NCBI GenBank assembly: GCA_964016885.1
Contig: OZ024742.1
Coordinates: forward strand, 4,660,457 to 4,724,456
DNA length: 64,000 bases
Reading direction: 5' to 3'
Source: Eledone cirrhosa
Taxonomy: Eukaryota; Mollusca; Cephalopoda; Octopoda; Eledonidae
Positions 15,201 to 29,900 of this stretch are shown piece by piece; position 1 is the first letter of the stretch; the number at the start of each line of letters is the position of its first letter. Made by a program: the position numbers and the translations under genes. Below the pieces are notes generated by a model. It had not been told where the DNA came from. It made no database searches and was given only the letters and a program-made list of their open reading frames with translations.

Positions 15201-18000
15201 TTAGGTGGTATAGTAATCATAATCAGATGGTATAGTAGTTATAGTTATGTGTTATAGTAGTTATAGTTATGTGGTATAGTAGTTATAGTTATGTGGTATA
15301 GTAGTCATAGTTATGTGGTATAGTAGTTATAGTTATGTGGTATAGTAGTTCTAGTCAGATGGTATAATAGTTATAATTATGTGGTATAGTAGTTATAGTT
15401 ATGTGATATAGTAGTTATAGTTATGTGGTATAGTAGTTATAGTTTTGTGATATAGTAGTTATAGTTATGTGGTATAGTAGTTATAGTGAGATGGTATAGT
15501 AGTTATAATTATGTGGTATAGTAGTTATAACTATGTGGTATAGTAGTTATAGTTATGTGGTATAGTAGTTATAGTTTTGTGATATAGTAATTATAGGTAT
15601 GTGGTATAGTATTCATAGTTATGTGGAATAGAAGTTATAGTTATGTGCTATAGTAGTCATAGTCATGTGGTATAGTAGTTATAGTTATGTGGTATAGTAG
15701 TTATAGTTAGGTTGTATAGTAGTTATAGTTATGTGGTAGAGTAGTAATAGTTATGTTGTATAGTAGTTATAGTTATGTGGTATAGTCGTCATAGTTATGT
15801 GGTAGAGTAGTTATAGTTATGTTGTATACTAGTTATAGTTATGTGGTATAGGAGTCATAGTTATGTGGTATAGTAGTTATAGTTATGTGGTTTATTAGTT
15901 ATAGTTATGTGGTATAGTAGTTATAGTTATGTTGTATAGTAGTTATAGTTATGTGGTATCTTAGTCATAGTTATGTGGTACAGTAGTTATAGTTATGTTG
16001 TATAGTAGTCATAGTTATGTGCTATAGTAGTTATAGTTATGTTGTATAGTAGTTATAGTTATGTGGTATAGTATTTATAGTCAGATGGTATAGTAGTTAT
16101 AGTTATGTGATGTAGTAGTTATAGTTATGTTGTATAGTAGTTATAGTTATGTGGTATAGTAGTCATAGTTATGTGGTATACTAGTTATAGTTGTGTGGTA
16201 TAGTAGTTATCGTCAGATGGTATAGTAGTTATAGTTATGTGGTATAGTAGTTATAGTTATGTGGTATAGCAGTTATAGTTATGTGGTATCGTAGTTATAG
16301 TTATGTGGTATATTAGTCATAGTTAGATGGTATAGTAGTCATAGTCAGATGGTATAGTAGTTATAGTTATGTGGTATAGTAGTTCTAGTTATGTGGTATA
16401 GTAGTTATAGTTATGTGATATAGTAGTTATAGTTATGTGGTATAGTAGTCATAGATATGTGGTATAGTAGTTATAGTTATGTGGTATAGTAGTTATAGTT
16501 ATGTGGTATAGTAGTCATAGTTATGTTGTATAGTAGTGAAAGTTATGTGGTATAGTAGTTATATTCAGATGGTATAGTAGTTATAGTTATGTGGTATAGT
16601 AGTTATAGTTTTGTGATATAGTAATTATAGGTATGTGGTATAGTAGTTATAGTTAGGTGGTATAGTAATCATAATCAGATGGTATAGTAGTTATAGTTAT
16701 GTGTTATAGTAGTTATAGTTATGTGGTATAGTAGTTATAGTTATGTGGTATAGTAGTCATAGTTATGTGGTATAGTAGTTATAGTTATGTGGTATAGTAG
16801 TTCTAGTCAGATGGTATAATAGTTATAGTTATGTGGTATATAGTTATAGTTTTGTGATATAGTAGTTATAGTTATGTGGTATAGTAGTTATAGTTTTGTG
16901 ATATATTCGTTATAGTTATGTGGTATTGTAGTTATAGTGAAATGGTATAGTAGTTATAATTATGTGGTATAGTAGTTATAACTATGTGGTATAGTAGTTA
17001 TAGTTATGTGGTATAGTAGTTAAAGTCAGATGGTATAGTAGTTATATTTATGTGGCATAGTAGTTATAGTTATGTGGTATAGTAGTTATAGTTATGTGTT
17101 ATAGTAGTTATAGTTATGTGGTATAGTAGTTATATTTAAGTGGTATAGTAGTTATAGTTTTGTGATATAGTAGTTATAGTTATGTGGTATAGTAGTTGTA
17201 GTTATGTGGTATAGTAGTCATAGTCAGATGGTATAGTAGTTATAGTCAGATGGTATAGTAGTTATAATTATGTGGTATAGTAGTTATAGTTATGTGGTAT
17301 AGTAGTTATAGTCAGATGGTATAGTAGTTATAGTTATGTGGTATAGTAGTTATAGTTATGTGGTATAGTAGTTATAGTTATGTGGTATAGTAGTTATAGT
17401 TATGTGGTATAGTAGTCATAGTTATGTGGTATAGTAGTTATAGTTATGTAGTATAGTAGTCATAGTCATGTGGTATAGTAATTATAATTATGTGGTATAG
17501 TAGTTATAGTTAGGTTGTATAGTAGTTATATCTATGTGGTAGAGTAGTTATAGTTATGTTGTATAGTAGTTATATTTATGTGGTATAGTAGTCATAGTTA
17601 TGTGGTATAGTAGTTATAGTTATGTGCTATAGTAGTCATAGTCATGTGGTATAGTAGTTATAATTATGTGGTAGAGTAGTTATAGTTAGGTTGTATAGTA
17701 GTTATAGTTATGTGGTAGAGTAGTTATAGTTATGTTGTATAGCAGTTATAATTATGTGGTATAGTAGTCATAGTTATGTGGTAGTGTAGTTATAGTTATG
17801 TTGTATAGTAGTTATAGTTATGTGGTATAGGAGTCATAGTTATGTGGAATAGTAGTTATAGTTATGTGGTTTAGTAGTCATAGTTATGTGGTATAGTAGT
17901 TATAGTTATGTTGTATAGTAGTTATAGTTATGTGGTATCTTAGTCATAGTTATGTGGTACAGTAGTTATAGTTATGTGGTATGGTAGTCATAGTTATGTG
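12300..18000 (+). repeat. Higher-order repeat of about 3,255 bp within the satellite
   Basis: Two consecutive blocks share ordered rare variants. 'attcatagttatgtgg' followed by AATAGAAG occurs at 12,356 and 15,611. The short unit 'gtatatagtt' occurs at 13,581 and 16,836. Both pairs are 3,255 bases apart, one base short of 148 units. The blocks appear nearly identical by eye, so the duplication looks recent relative to the 22-bp divergence. Confidence 0.8.
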
Positions 18001-21000
18001 GTATAGTAGTTATAGTCATGTGGTAGAGTAGTTATAGTCAGATGGTATAGTAGTTATAGTTATGTGGTATAGTAGTTATAGTTATGTGGTATAGTAGTTA
18101 TAGTTATGTGGTATAGTAGTCATAGTTATGTGGTATAGTAGTTATAGTTATGTGCTATAGTAGTCATAGTCATGTGGTATAGTAGTTATAGTTATGTGGT
18201 ATAGTAGTTATAGTTAGATTATATAGTAGTTATAGTTATGTGGTGGAGTAGTTATAGTTATGTGGTGTTGTAGTTATAGTTATGTGGTATAGTAGTCATA
18301 GTTATGTGGTATAGTAGTTATAGTTATGTTGCATAGTAGTTATAGTTATGTGGTATAGTAGTCATAGTTATGTGGTAGAGTAGTTATAGTTATGTTGTAT
18401 AGTAGTTATAGTTATGTGGTATAGGAGTCATAGTTATGTGGTATAGTAGTTATAGATATGTTGTATAGTAGTTATAGTTATGTGGTATCTTAGTCATAGT
18501 TATGTGGTACAGTAGTTATAGATATGTGGTATGGTAGTCATAGTTATGTGGTATATTAGTTATAGTTATGTGGTATAGTAGTTATAGTCAGATGGTATAG
18601 TAGTTATAGTTATGTGGTATAGTAGTTATAGTCAGATGGTATAGTAGCTATAGTTATGTGATATAGTAGTTATAGTTTTGTTGTATAGTAGTTATAATTA
18701 TGTGGTATAGTAGTTATAGTTGTGTGGTATAGTAGTTATCGTCAGATGGTATAGTAGTTATAGTTATGTGGTATAGTAGTTATAGTTATGTGGTATAGCA
18801 GTTATAGTTATGTGGTATCGTAGTTATAGTCATGTGGTATATTAGTCATCGTTAGATGGTATAGTAGTTATAGTCAGATGGTATATTAGTTATAGTTATG
18901 TGGTATAGTAGTTATAGTTATGTGGTATAGTAGTTATAGTTATGTGGTATAGTAGTTATAGTTATGTGGTATAGTAGTCATAGATATGTGGTATAGTAGT
19001 TATAGTTATGTGGTATAGTAGTTATAGTTATGTGGTATAGTAGTCATAGTTATGTTGTATAGTAGTTATATTTATGTGGTATAGTAGTTATAGTCAGATG
19101 GTATAGTAGTTATAGTTATGTGGTATAGTAGTTATAGTTCTGTGATATAGTAATTATAGGTATGTGGTATAGTAGTTATAGTTAGGTGGTATAGTAATCA
19201 TAATCAGATCGTATAGTAGTTATAGTTATGTGTTATAGTAGTTATAGTTATGTGGTATAGTAGTTATAGTTATGTGGTATAGTAGTCATAGTTATGTGGT
19301 ATAGTAGTTATAGTTATGTGGTATAGTAGTTCTAGTCAGATGGTATAATAGTTATAATTATGTGGTATAGTAGTTATAGTTTTGTGATATAGTAGTTATA
19401 GTTATATGGTATAGTAGTTATAGTTTTGTGATATAGTAGTTATAGTTATGTGGTATAGTAGTTATAGTGAGATGGTATAGTAGTTATAATTATGTGGTAT
19501 AGTAGTTATAAATATGTGGTATAGTAGTTATAAATATGTGGCATAGTAGTTATGGTTATGTTGTATAGTAGTTATAGTTATGTGTTATAGTAGTTATAGT
19601 TATGTGGTATAGTAGTTATAATTATGTGGTATAGTCGGTATAGTTAGGTTGTATAGTAGTTATATCTATGTGGTAGAGTAGTTATAGTTATGTTGTATAG
19701 TAGTTATATTTATGTGGTATAGTAGTCATAGTTATGTGGTATAGTAGTCATAGTTATGTGCTATAGTAGTCATAGTCATGTGGTATAGTAGTTATAGTTA
19801 TGTTGTATAGTAGTTATAATTATGTGTTATAGGAGTCATAGATATGTGGAATAGTAGTTATAGTTATGTGGTTTACTAGTTATAGTTATGTGGTATACTA
19901 GTTATAGTTATGTTGTATAGTAGTTATAGTTATGTGGTATCTTAGTCATAGTTAGGTGGTACAGTAGTTATAGTTATGTGGTATGGTAGTCATAGTTATG
20001 TGGTATAGTAGTTATAGTCAGATGGTATAGTAGTTATAGTTATGTGGTATAGTAGTTATAGTTATGTGGTATAGTAGTTATAGTTTTGTGGTATAGTAGT
20101 TATAGTTATGTGGTATAGTAGTCATAGTTATGTGGTATAGTAGTTATAGTTATGTGGTATAGTAGTTGTAGTTATGTGGTATAGTAGTCATAGTCAGATG
20201 GTACAGTAGTTATAGTCAGATGGTATAGTAGTTATAATTATGTAGTATAGTAGTTATAGTTATGTGGTATAGTAGTTATAGTCAGATGGTATAGTAGTTA
20301 TAGTTATGTGGTATAGTAGTTATAGTTATGTGGTATAGTAGTGATAGTTATGTGGGATAGTAGTTATAGTTATGTGGTATAGTAGTCATAGTTATGTGGT
20401 ATAGTAGTTATAGTTATGTGGTCTAGTAGTCATAGTCATGTGGTATAGTAGTTATAATTATGTGATAAAGTAGTTATAGTTAGGTTGTATATTAGTTATA
20501 TCTATGTGGTAGAGTAGTTATAGTTATGTTGTATAGTAGTTATATTTATGTGGTATAGTAGTCATAGTTATGTGGTATAGTAGTTATAGTTATGTGCTAT
20601 AGTAGTCATAGTCATGTGGTATAGTAGTTATAATTATGTGGTAGAGTAGTTATAGTTAGGTTGTATAGTAGTTATAGTTATGTGGTAGAGTAGTTATAGT
20701 TATGTTGTATAGTAGTTATAGTTATGTGGTATAGGAGTCATAGTTATGTGGTATAGTAGTTATAGTTATGTGGTTTAGTAGTTATAGTTATGTTGTATAG
20801 TAGTTATAGTTATGTGGTATCTTAGTCATAGTTATGTGGTACAGTAGTTATAGTTATGTGGTATGGTAGTCATAGTTATGTGGTATAGTAGTTATAGTTA
20901 TGTGGTAGAGTAGTTATAGTCAGATGGTATAGTAGTTATAGTTATGTGGTATAGTAGTTATAGTTATGTGGTATAGTAGTTATAGTTATGTGGTATAGTA

Positions 21001-23970
21001 GTTATAGTTATGTGGTATAGTAGTCATAGATATGTGGTATAGTAGTTATAGTTATGTGGTATAGTAGTTATAGTTATGTGGTATAGTAGTCATAGTTATG
21101 TTGTATAGTAGTTATAGTTATGTGGTATAGTAGTTATAGTCAGATGGTATAGTAGTTATAGTTATGTGGTATAGTAGTTATAGTTTTGTGATATAGTAAT
21201 TATAGGTATGTGGTATAGTAGTTATAGTTAGGTGGTATAGTAATCATAATCAGATGGTATAGTAGTTATAGTTATGTGTTATAGTAGTTATAGTTATGTG
21301 GTATAGTAGTTATAGTTATGTGGTATAGTAGTCATAGTTATGTGGTATAGTAGTTATAGTTATGTGGTATAGTAGTTCTAGTCAGATGGTATAATAGTTA
21401 TAATTATGTGGTATAGTAGTTATAGTTTTGTGATATAGTAGTTATAGTTATGTGGTATAGTAGTTATAGTTTTGTGATATAGTAGTTATAGTTATGTGGT
21501 ATAGTAGTTATAGTGAGATGGTATAGTAGTTATAATTATGTGGTATAGTAGTTATAACTATGTGGTATAGTAGTTATAGTTATGTGGTATAGTAGTTACA
21601 GTCAGATGGTATAGTAGTTATAATTATGTGGCATAGTAGTTATGGTTATGTTGTATAGTAGTTATAGTTATGTGTTATAGTAGTTATAGTTATGTGGTAT
21701 AGTAGTTATAGTTATGTGGTATAGTAGTTATAGTTTTGTGATATAGTAGTTATAGTTATGTGGTATAGTAGTTGTAGTTATGTGGTATAGTAGTCATAGT
21801 CAGATGGTATAGTAGTTATAGTCAGATGGTATAGTAGTTATAATTATGTGGTATAGTAGTTATAGTTATGTGGTATAGTAGTTATAGTCAGATGGAATAG
21901 TAGTTATAGTTATGTGGTATAGTAGTTATAGTTTTGTGGTATAGTAGTTATAGTTATGTGGTATAGTAGTTATAGTTATGTGGTATATTAGTCATAGTTA
22001 TGTGGTATAGTAGTTATAGTTCTGTGGTATAGTAGTCATAGTCATGTGGTATAGTAGTTATAATTATGTGGTATAGTAGTTATAGTTAGGTTGTATAGTA
22101 GTTATATCTATGTGGTAGAGTAGTTATAGTTATGTTGTATAGTAGTGATAGTTATGTGGTATAGTAGTCATAGTTATGTGGTAGAGTAGTTATAGTTATG
22201 TTGTATAGTAGTTATAATTATGTGGTATAGGAGTCATAGTTATGTGGTATAGTAGTTATATTTATGTGGTTTAGTAGTTATAGTTATGTGGTATAGTAGT
22301 TATAGTTATGTTGTATAGTAGTTATAGTTATGTGGTATCTTAGTCATAGTTAGGTGGTACAGTAGTTATAGTTATGTGTTATGTTAGTCATAGTTATGTG
22401 GTATAGTAGTTATAGTTATGTGGTATAGTAGTTATAGTCAGATGGTATAGTAGTTATAGTTACGTGGTATAGTAGTTATAGTTATGTGGTATAGTAGTTA
22501 TAGTTATGTGGTATAGTAGTTATAGTTATGTGGTATAGTAGTCATAGTTATGTGGTATAGTAGTTATAGTTATGTGCTATGGTAGTCATAGTCATGTGGT
22601 ATAGTAGTTATAGTTATGTGGTATAGTAGTTATAGTTAGATTATATAGTAGTTATAGTTTTGTGGTAGAGTAGTTATAGTTATGTGATGTTGTAGTTATA
22701 GTTATGTGGTATAGTAGTCATAGTTATGTGGTATAGTAGTTATAGTTATGTTGTATAGTAGTTATAGTTATGTGGTATAGTAGTCATAGTTATGTGCTAT
22801 AGTAGTTATAGTTATGTGGTATAGTAGTCATAGTCAGATTGTATGTTAGTTATAGTCATATGGTATAGTAGTTATAGTTATGTGGTGTATTAGTTATAGT
22901 TATGTGGTATAGTAGTAATAGTTATGTGGTATATTAGTCATAGTTAGATTGTATAGTAATTATAGACAAATGGTATAGTAGTCATAGTTATGTGCTATAG
23001 TAGTCATACTTATGTGGTATAGTACTCATAGTTATGTTGTATAGTAGTTATATTATGTAGTATAGTAGTCATAATTATGTGGTATAGTAGTTATAGTTTT
23101 GTGATATAGTAGTTATAGTTATGTGGTATAGTAGTTATAGTTTTGTGATATAGTAGTTATAGTTATGTCGTATAGTAGTTATAGTGAGATGGTATAGTAG
23201 TTATAATTATGTGGTATAGTAGTTATAACTATGTGGTATAGTAGTTATAGTTATGTGGTATAGTAGTTACAGTCAGATGGTATAGTAGTTATAATTATGT
23301 GGCATAGTAGTTATGGTTATGTTGTATAGTAGTTATAGTTATGTGTTATAGTAGTTATAGATATGTGGTATAGTAGTTATAGTTATGTGGTATAGTAGTT
23401 ATAGTTTTGTGATATAGTAGTTATAGTTATGTGGTATAGTAGTTGTAGTTATGTGGTATAGTAGTCATAGTCAGATGGTATAGTAGTTATAGTCAGATGG
23501 TATAGTAGTTATAATTATGTGGTATAGTAGTTATAGTTATGTGGTATAGTACTTATAGTCAGATGGAATAGTAGTTATAGTTATGTGGTATAGTAGTTAT
23601 AGTTATGTGGTATAGTAGTTATAGTTATGTGGTATAGTAGTTATAGTTATGTGGTATAGTAGTTATATCTATGTGGTAGAGTAGTTATAGTTATGTGGTA
23701 GAGTAGTTATAGTTATGTTGTATAGTAGTTATAATTCTGTGGTATAGGAGTCATAGTTATGTGGTACAGTAGTTATAGTTATGTGGTTTAGTAGTTATAG
23801 TTATGTGGTATAGTAGTTATAGTTATGTTGTATAGTAGTTATAGTTATGTGGTATCTTAGTTATAGTTAGGTGGTACAGTAGTTATAGTTATGTGGTATG
23901 GTAGTCATAGTTATGTGGTATAGTAGTTATAGTTATGTGGTATAGTAGTTATAGTCAGATGGTATAGTAG
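17960..23970 (+). repeat. Right copy of the long-range satellite duplication
   Basis: This block matches 1-6,100 at an offset of 17,864 bases in the order of its variant units. The match breaks near 23,970. About 3 kb of extra satellite follows (to about 27,130), and similarity to the left part of the array resumes: 27,140-29,850 resembles about 6,260-8,980 at an offset near 20,870. A segment with the 'tagattatat' and 'tatattatgtag' markers recurs at 26,442 and 26,854, 3,805 bases after 22,637 and 23,049. Confidence 0.82.
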
Positions 23971-26900
23971 TTATAGTTATGTGGTATAGTAGTTATAGTT
24001 ATGTGGTATAGTAGTTATAGTTTTGTGGTATAGTAGTTATAGTTATGTGGTATAGTAGTCATAGTTATGTGGTATAGTAGTTATAGTTATGTGGTATAGT
24101 AGTTGTAGTTATGTGGTATAGTAGTCATAGTCAGATGGTATAGTAGTTATAGTCAGATGGTATAGTAGTTATAATTATGTGGTATAGTAGTTATAATTAT
24201 GTGGTATAGTAGTTATAGTTATGTGGTAGAGTAGTTATAGTTATGTTGTATAGTAGTTATAGTTATGTGGTATAGGAGTCATAGTTATGTGGTATAGTAG
24301 TTATAGTTATGTTGTATAGTAGTTATAGATATGTGGTATCTTATTCATAGTTATGTGGTACAGTAGTTATAGTTATGTGGTATGGTAGTCATAGTTATGT
24401 GGTATAGTAGTTATAGTTGTGTGGTAGAGTAGTTATAGTCAGATGGTATAGTAGTTATAGTTATGTGGTATAGTAGTTAAAGTTATGTGGTATAGTAGTT
24501 ATAGTTATGTGGTATAGTAGTTATAGTTATGTGGTATAGTAGTCATAGTTATGTGGTATAGTAGTTATGGTTATGTGCTATAGTAGTCATAGTCATGTGG
24601 TGTAGTAGTTATAGTTATGTGGTATAGTAGTTATAGTTAGATTATATAGTAGTTATAGTTATGTGGTAGAGTAGTTATAGTTATGTGGTGTTGTAGTTAT
24701 AGTTATGTGGTATAGTAGTCATAGTTATGTGGTATAGTAGTTATAGTTATGTTGTATAGTAGTTATAGTTATGTGGTATAGTAGTCATAGTTATGTGGTA
24801 GAGTAGTTATAGTTATGTTGTATAGTAGTTATAGTTATGTGGTATAGGAGTCATAGTTATGTGGTATAGTAGTTATAGTTATGTGGTTTAGTAGTTATAG
24901 TTATGTGGTATAGTAGTTATAGTTATGTTGTATAGTAGTTATAGTTATGTGGTATCTTAGTCATAGTTATGTGGTACAGTAGTTATAGTTATGTGGTATG
25001 GTAGTCATAGTTATGTGGTATAGTAGTTATAGTTATGTGGTATAGTAGTTATAGTCAGATGGTATAGTAGTTATAGTTATGTGGTATAGTAGTTATAGTC
25101 AGATGGTATAGTAGTTATAGTTATGTGATATAGTAGTTATATTTATGTTGTATAGTAGTTATAGTTATGTGGTATAGTAGTCATAGTTATGTGGTATAGT
25201 AGTTATAGTTATGTGGTATCGTAGTTATAGTTATGTGGTATAGCAGTTATAGTTATGTGGTATCGTAGTTATAGTTATGTGGTATATTATTCATAGTTAG
25301 ATGGTATAGTAGTTATAGTCAGATGGTATATTAGTTATAGTTACGTGGTATAGTAGTTATAGTTATGTGGTATAGTAGTTATAGTTATGTGGTATAGTAG
25401 TTATAGTTATGTGGTATAGTAGTCATAGATATGTGGTATAGTAGTCATAGATATGTGGTATAGTAGTTATAGTTATGTGGTATAGTAGTCATAGTTATGT
25501 TGTATAGTAGTTATAGTTATGTGGTATAGTAGTTATAGTCAGATGGTATAGTAGTTATAGTTATGTGGTATAGTATTTATAGGTTTGTGATATAGTAATT
25601 ATAGGTATGTGGTATAGTAGTTATAGTTAAGTGGTATAGTAGTCATAGTCAGATGGTATAGTAGTTATAGTTAGATGGTATAGTAGTTATAATTATGTGG
25701 TATAGTAGTTATAGTTATGTGGTATAGTAGTTATAATTATGTGGTATAGTAGTTATAGTTAGGTTGTATAGTAGTTATATCTATGTGGTAGAGTAGTTAT
25801 AGTTATGTTGTATAGTAGTTATAGTTATGTGGTATAGTAGTCATAGTTATGTGGTATAGTAGTTATAGTTATGTGCTATAGTAGTCATAGACATGTGGTA
25901 TAGTAGTTATAATTATGTGGTATAGTAGTTATAGTTAGGTTGTATAGTAGTTATAGTTATGTGGTAGAGTAGTTATAGTTATGTTGTATAGTAGTGATAG
26001 TTATGTGGTATAGTAGTCATAGTTATGTGGTAGAGTAGTTATAGTTATGTTGTATAGTAGTTATAGTTATGTGGTATAGGAGTCATAGTTATGTGGTATA
26101 GTAGTTATAGTTATGTGGTTTAGTAGTTATAGTTATGTGGTATAGTAGTTATAGTTATGTTGTATAGTAGTTATAGTTATGTGGTATCTTAGTCATAGTT
26201 AGGTGGTACAGTAGTTATAGTTATGTGTTATGTTAGTCATAGTTATGTGGTATAGTAGTTATAGTTATGTGGTATAGTAGTTATAGTTATGTGGTATAGT
26301 AGTTATAGTTATGTGGTATAGTAGTTATAGTTATGTGGTATAGTAGTCATAGTTATGTGGTATAGTAGTTATAGTTATGTGGTATAGTAGTCATAGTCAT
26401 GTGGTATAGTAGTTATAGTTATGTGGTATAGTAGTTATAGTTAGATTATATAGTAGTTATAGTTTTGTGGTAGAGTAGTTATAGTTATGTGGTGTTGTAG
26501 TTATAGTTATGTGGTATAGTAGTCATAGTTATGTGGTATAGTAGTTATAGTTATGTTGTATAGTAGTTATAGTTATGTGGTATAGTAATCATAGTTATGT
26601 GCTATAGTAGTTATAGTTATGTGGTATAGTAGTCATAGTCAGATTGTATGTTAGTTATAGTCATATGGTATAGTAGTTATAGTTATGTGGTGTATTAGTT
26701 ATAGTTATGTGGTATAGTAGTTATAGTTATGTGGTATATTAGTCATAGTTAGATTGTATAGTAATTATAGACAAATGGTATAGTAGTTATAGTTATGTGC
26801 TATAGTAGTCATACTTATGTGGTATAGTACTCATAGTTATGTTGTATAGTAGTTATATTATGTAGTATAGTAGTCATAATTATGTGGTATAGTAGTTATA

Positions 26901-29900
26901 GCTATGTGGTATAGTAGTTATAGTTATGTGGTATAGTAGTTAAAGTCAGATGGTATAGTAGTTATAATTATGTGGCATAGTAGTTATAGTTATGTGGTAT
27001 AGTAGTTATAGTTATGTGGTATAGTAGTTATAGTTATGTGGTATATTAGTTATAGTTATGTGGTATAGTAGTTACAGTTATGTGCTATAGTAGTTATAGT
27101 TTTGTGATATAGTAGTTATAGTTATGTGGTATAGTAGTTATAGCTATGTGGTATAGTAGTCATAGTCAGATGGTATAGTAGTTATAGTCAGATTGTATAG
27201 TACTTATAATTATGTGGTATAGTAGTTATAGTTATGTGGTGTAATAGTTATAATCAGATGGTATAGTAGTTATAGTTATGTGGTATAGTAGTTATAGCTA
27301 TTTGCTATAGTATTTATAGTTATGTGGTATATTAGTTATAGTTATGTGCTATAGTAGTTATAGTTATTTGGTATAGTATATATATAGTTATGTGCTATAG
27401 TAGTCATAGTCATGTGGTATAGTAGTTAAAATTATGTGGTATAGTAGTTATAGTTAGGTTGTATAGTAGTTATAGTTATGTGTTATAGTTATCATAGTTA
27501 TGTCGTGTAGTAGTTATAGTTATGTGGTATAGTAGTTATAGTTATGTGGTATAGTAGTTATAGTTATGTTGTATAGTAGTTATAGTTATGTGGTATCTTA
27601 GTCATAGTTATGTGGTACAGTAGTTATAGTTATGTGGTATAGTATTTATAGTCAGATGGTATAGTAGTTATAGTTATGTGGTATAGTAGTTATAGTTATG
27701 TGGTATAGTAGTTATAGTTATGTGGTATAGTAGTTATAGTTATGTGGTATAGTAGTTATAGTTATGTGCTATAGTAGTCATAGTCATGTGGTATAGTAGT
27801 TATAGTTATGTGGTATAGTAGTTATAGTTAGGTTGTATAGTAGTTATAGTTATGTGGTATAGTAGTTATAGTTATGTGGTATAGTAGTCATAGTTATGTG
27901 GTATAGTAGTTAGAGTTATGTGGTATAGTAGTTATAGTTATATGGTATAGTAGTTATAGTCATGTTGTATAGTAGTTATATTTATGTGGTATAGTAGTCA
28001 TAGTTATGTGGTATAGTAGTTATATGTATGTGGTATAGTAGTTATAGTCACATGGTATAGTAGTTATAGTTATGTGGTATAGTAGTTATAGTTATGTGGT
28101 ATAGTAGTTATAGTTATGTGGTATAGTAGTTATCGTCAGATGGTATAGTAGTTATAGTTATGTGGTATAGTAGTTATAGACAGATGGTATAGTAGTTATA
28201 GTTATGTGGTATAGTAGTTATAGTTATGTTGTATAGTAGCTATAGTTATGTGCTATAGTAGTCATAGTCATGTGGTATAGTAGTTATAGTTATGTGGTAT
28301 AGTAGTTATAGTTATGTTGTATAGTAGCTATAGTTATGTGATATAGTAGTCATAGTTATGTGGTATAGTAGTTATAGTTATGTGGTATAGTAGTTATTGT
28401 TACGTGGTATAGTAGTTATAGTTATGTGGTATAGTAGTTATAGTTATGTGCTATAGTAGTTATAGTTATGTGCTATAGTAGTTATAGTTATGTGGTATAT
28501 TAGTCATATTTAGAGGGTATAGTAATTATAGTCAGATGGTATAGTGGTTATAGTTATGTGGTATAGTAGTTATAGTTATGTGGTATAGTAGTTATAGTTA
28601 TGTGGTATAGTAGTCATAGTTATGTGGTATAGTAGTTAGAGTTATGTGGTATAGTAGTTATAGTTATGTGGTATAGTAGTTATAGTTATGTGTTATAGTA
28701 GTCATACTTATGCGGTTTAGTGGTCATAGTTATGTTGTATAGTAGTTATATTCAGATGGTATAGTAGTTATAGTTATGTGGTATAGTAGTTATAGTTTTG
28801 TGATATAGTAGTTATAGTTTTGTGATATAGTAGTTATAGTTATGTGGTATAGTAGGTATAGTTATGTGATATAGTAGTTATAGTCATATGGTATATTAGT
28901 TATAATTATGTGGTAGAGTAGTTATAGTTATGTGGTCTAGTAGTTATAATTATGTGGTATAGTAGTTAAAATCAGATGGTATAGTAATTATAGTTATGTG
29001 GTATAGTAGTTATAGTCAGATGGTATAGTAGTTATAATTATGTGGCATAGTAGTTATAGTTATGTGGTATAGTAGTTATAGTTATGTGGTTTAGTAGTTA
29101 TAGTTATGTGGTATAGTAGTTATAGTTATGTGGTATAGTAGTTATAGTTATGTGGTATAGTAGTTATAGTTATGTTGTATAGTAGTTATAGTCAGATGGT
29201 ATAGTAGTTATAGTTATGTGGTATAGTAGTTATAGTTATGTGGTTTAGTAGTTATAGTTATGTTGTATAGTAGTTATAGTCAGATGGTATAGTAGTTATA
29301 GTTATGTGGTATAGTAGTCGTAGTTATGTGGTATAGTAGTTACAGTTATGTGGTATAGTAGTTATAGTAATATGATATAGTAGTTATAGTTATTTGGTAT
29401 AGTAGTTATAGTTATGTGGTATAGTAGTCATAGTCAGATGGTATAGTAGTTATAGTTATGTGGTATAGTAGTCATAGTTATATGGTATAGTAGTTATAGT
29501 TATGTGGTGTAGTAGTCATAGTTGTGTTGTGTAGTAGTTATAGTTATGTGGTATAGTAGTTATAGTTATGTTGTATAGTAGTTATAGTTATGTGGTATAG
29601 TAATCATAGTTATGTGGTATAGTAGTTATATGTATGTGGTATAGTAGTTATAGTCACATGGTATAGTAGTTATAGTTATGTGGTATAGTAGTTATAGTTA
29701 TGTGGTATAGTAGTTATATTTATTTGGTATAGTAGCTATCGTCAGGTGGTATAGTAGTTATAGTTATGTGGTATAGTAGTTATAGTCAGATGGTATAGTA
29801 GTTATAGTTATGTGGTATAGTAGTCATATTCAGATGGTATAGTAGTTATAGTCAGATGGTATAGTAGTTATAGTTATTTGGTATAGTAGTTATAGTTATG

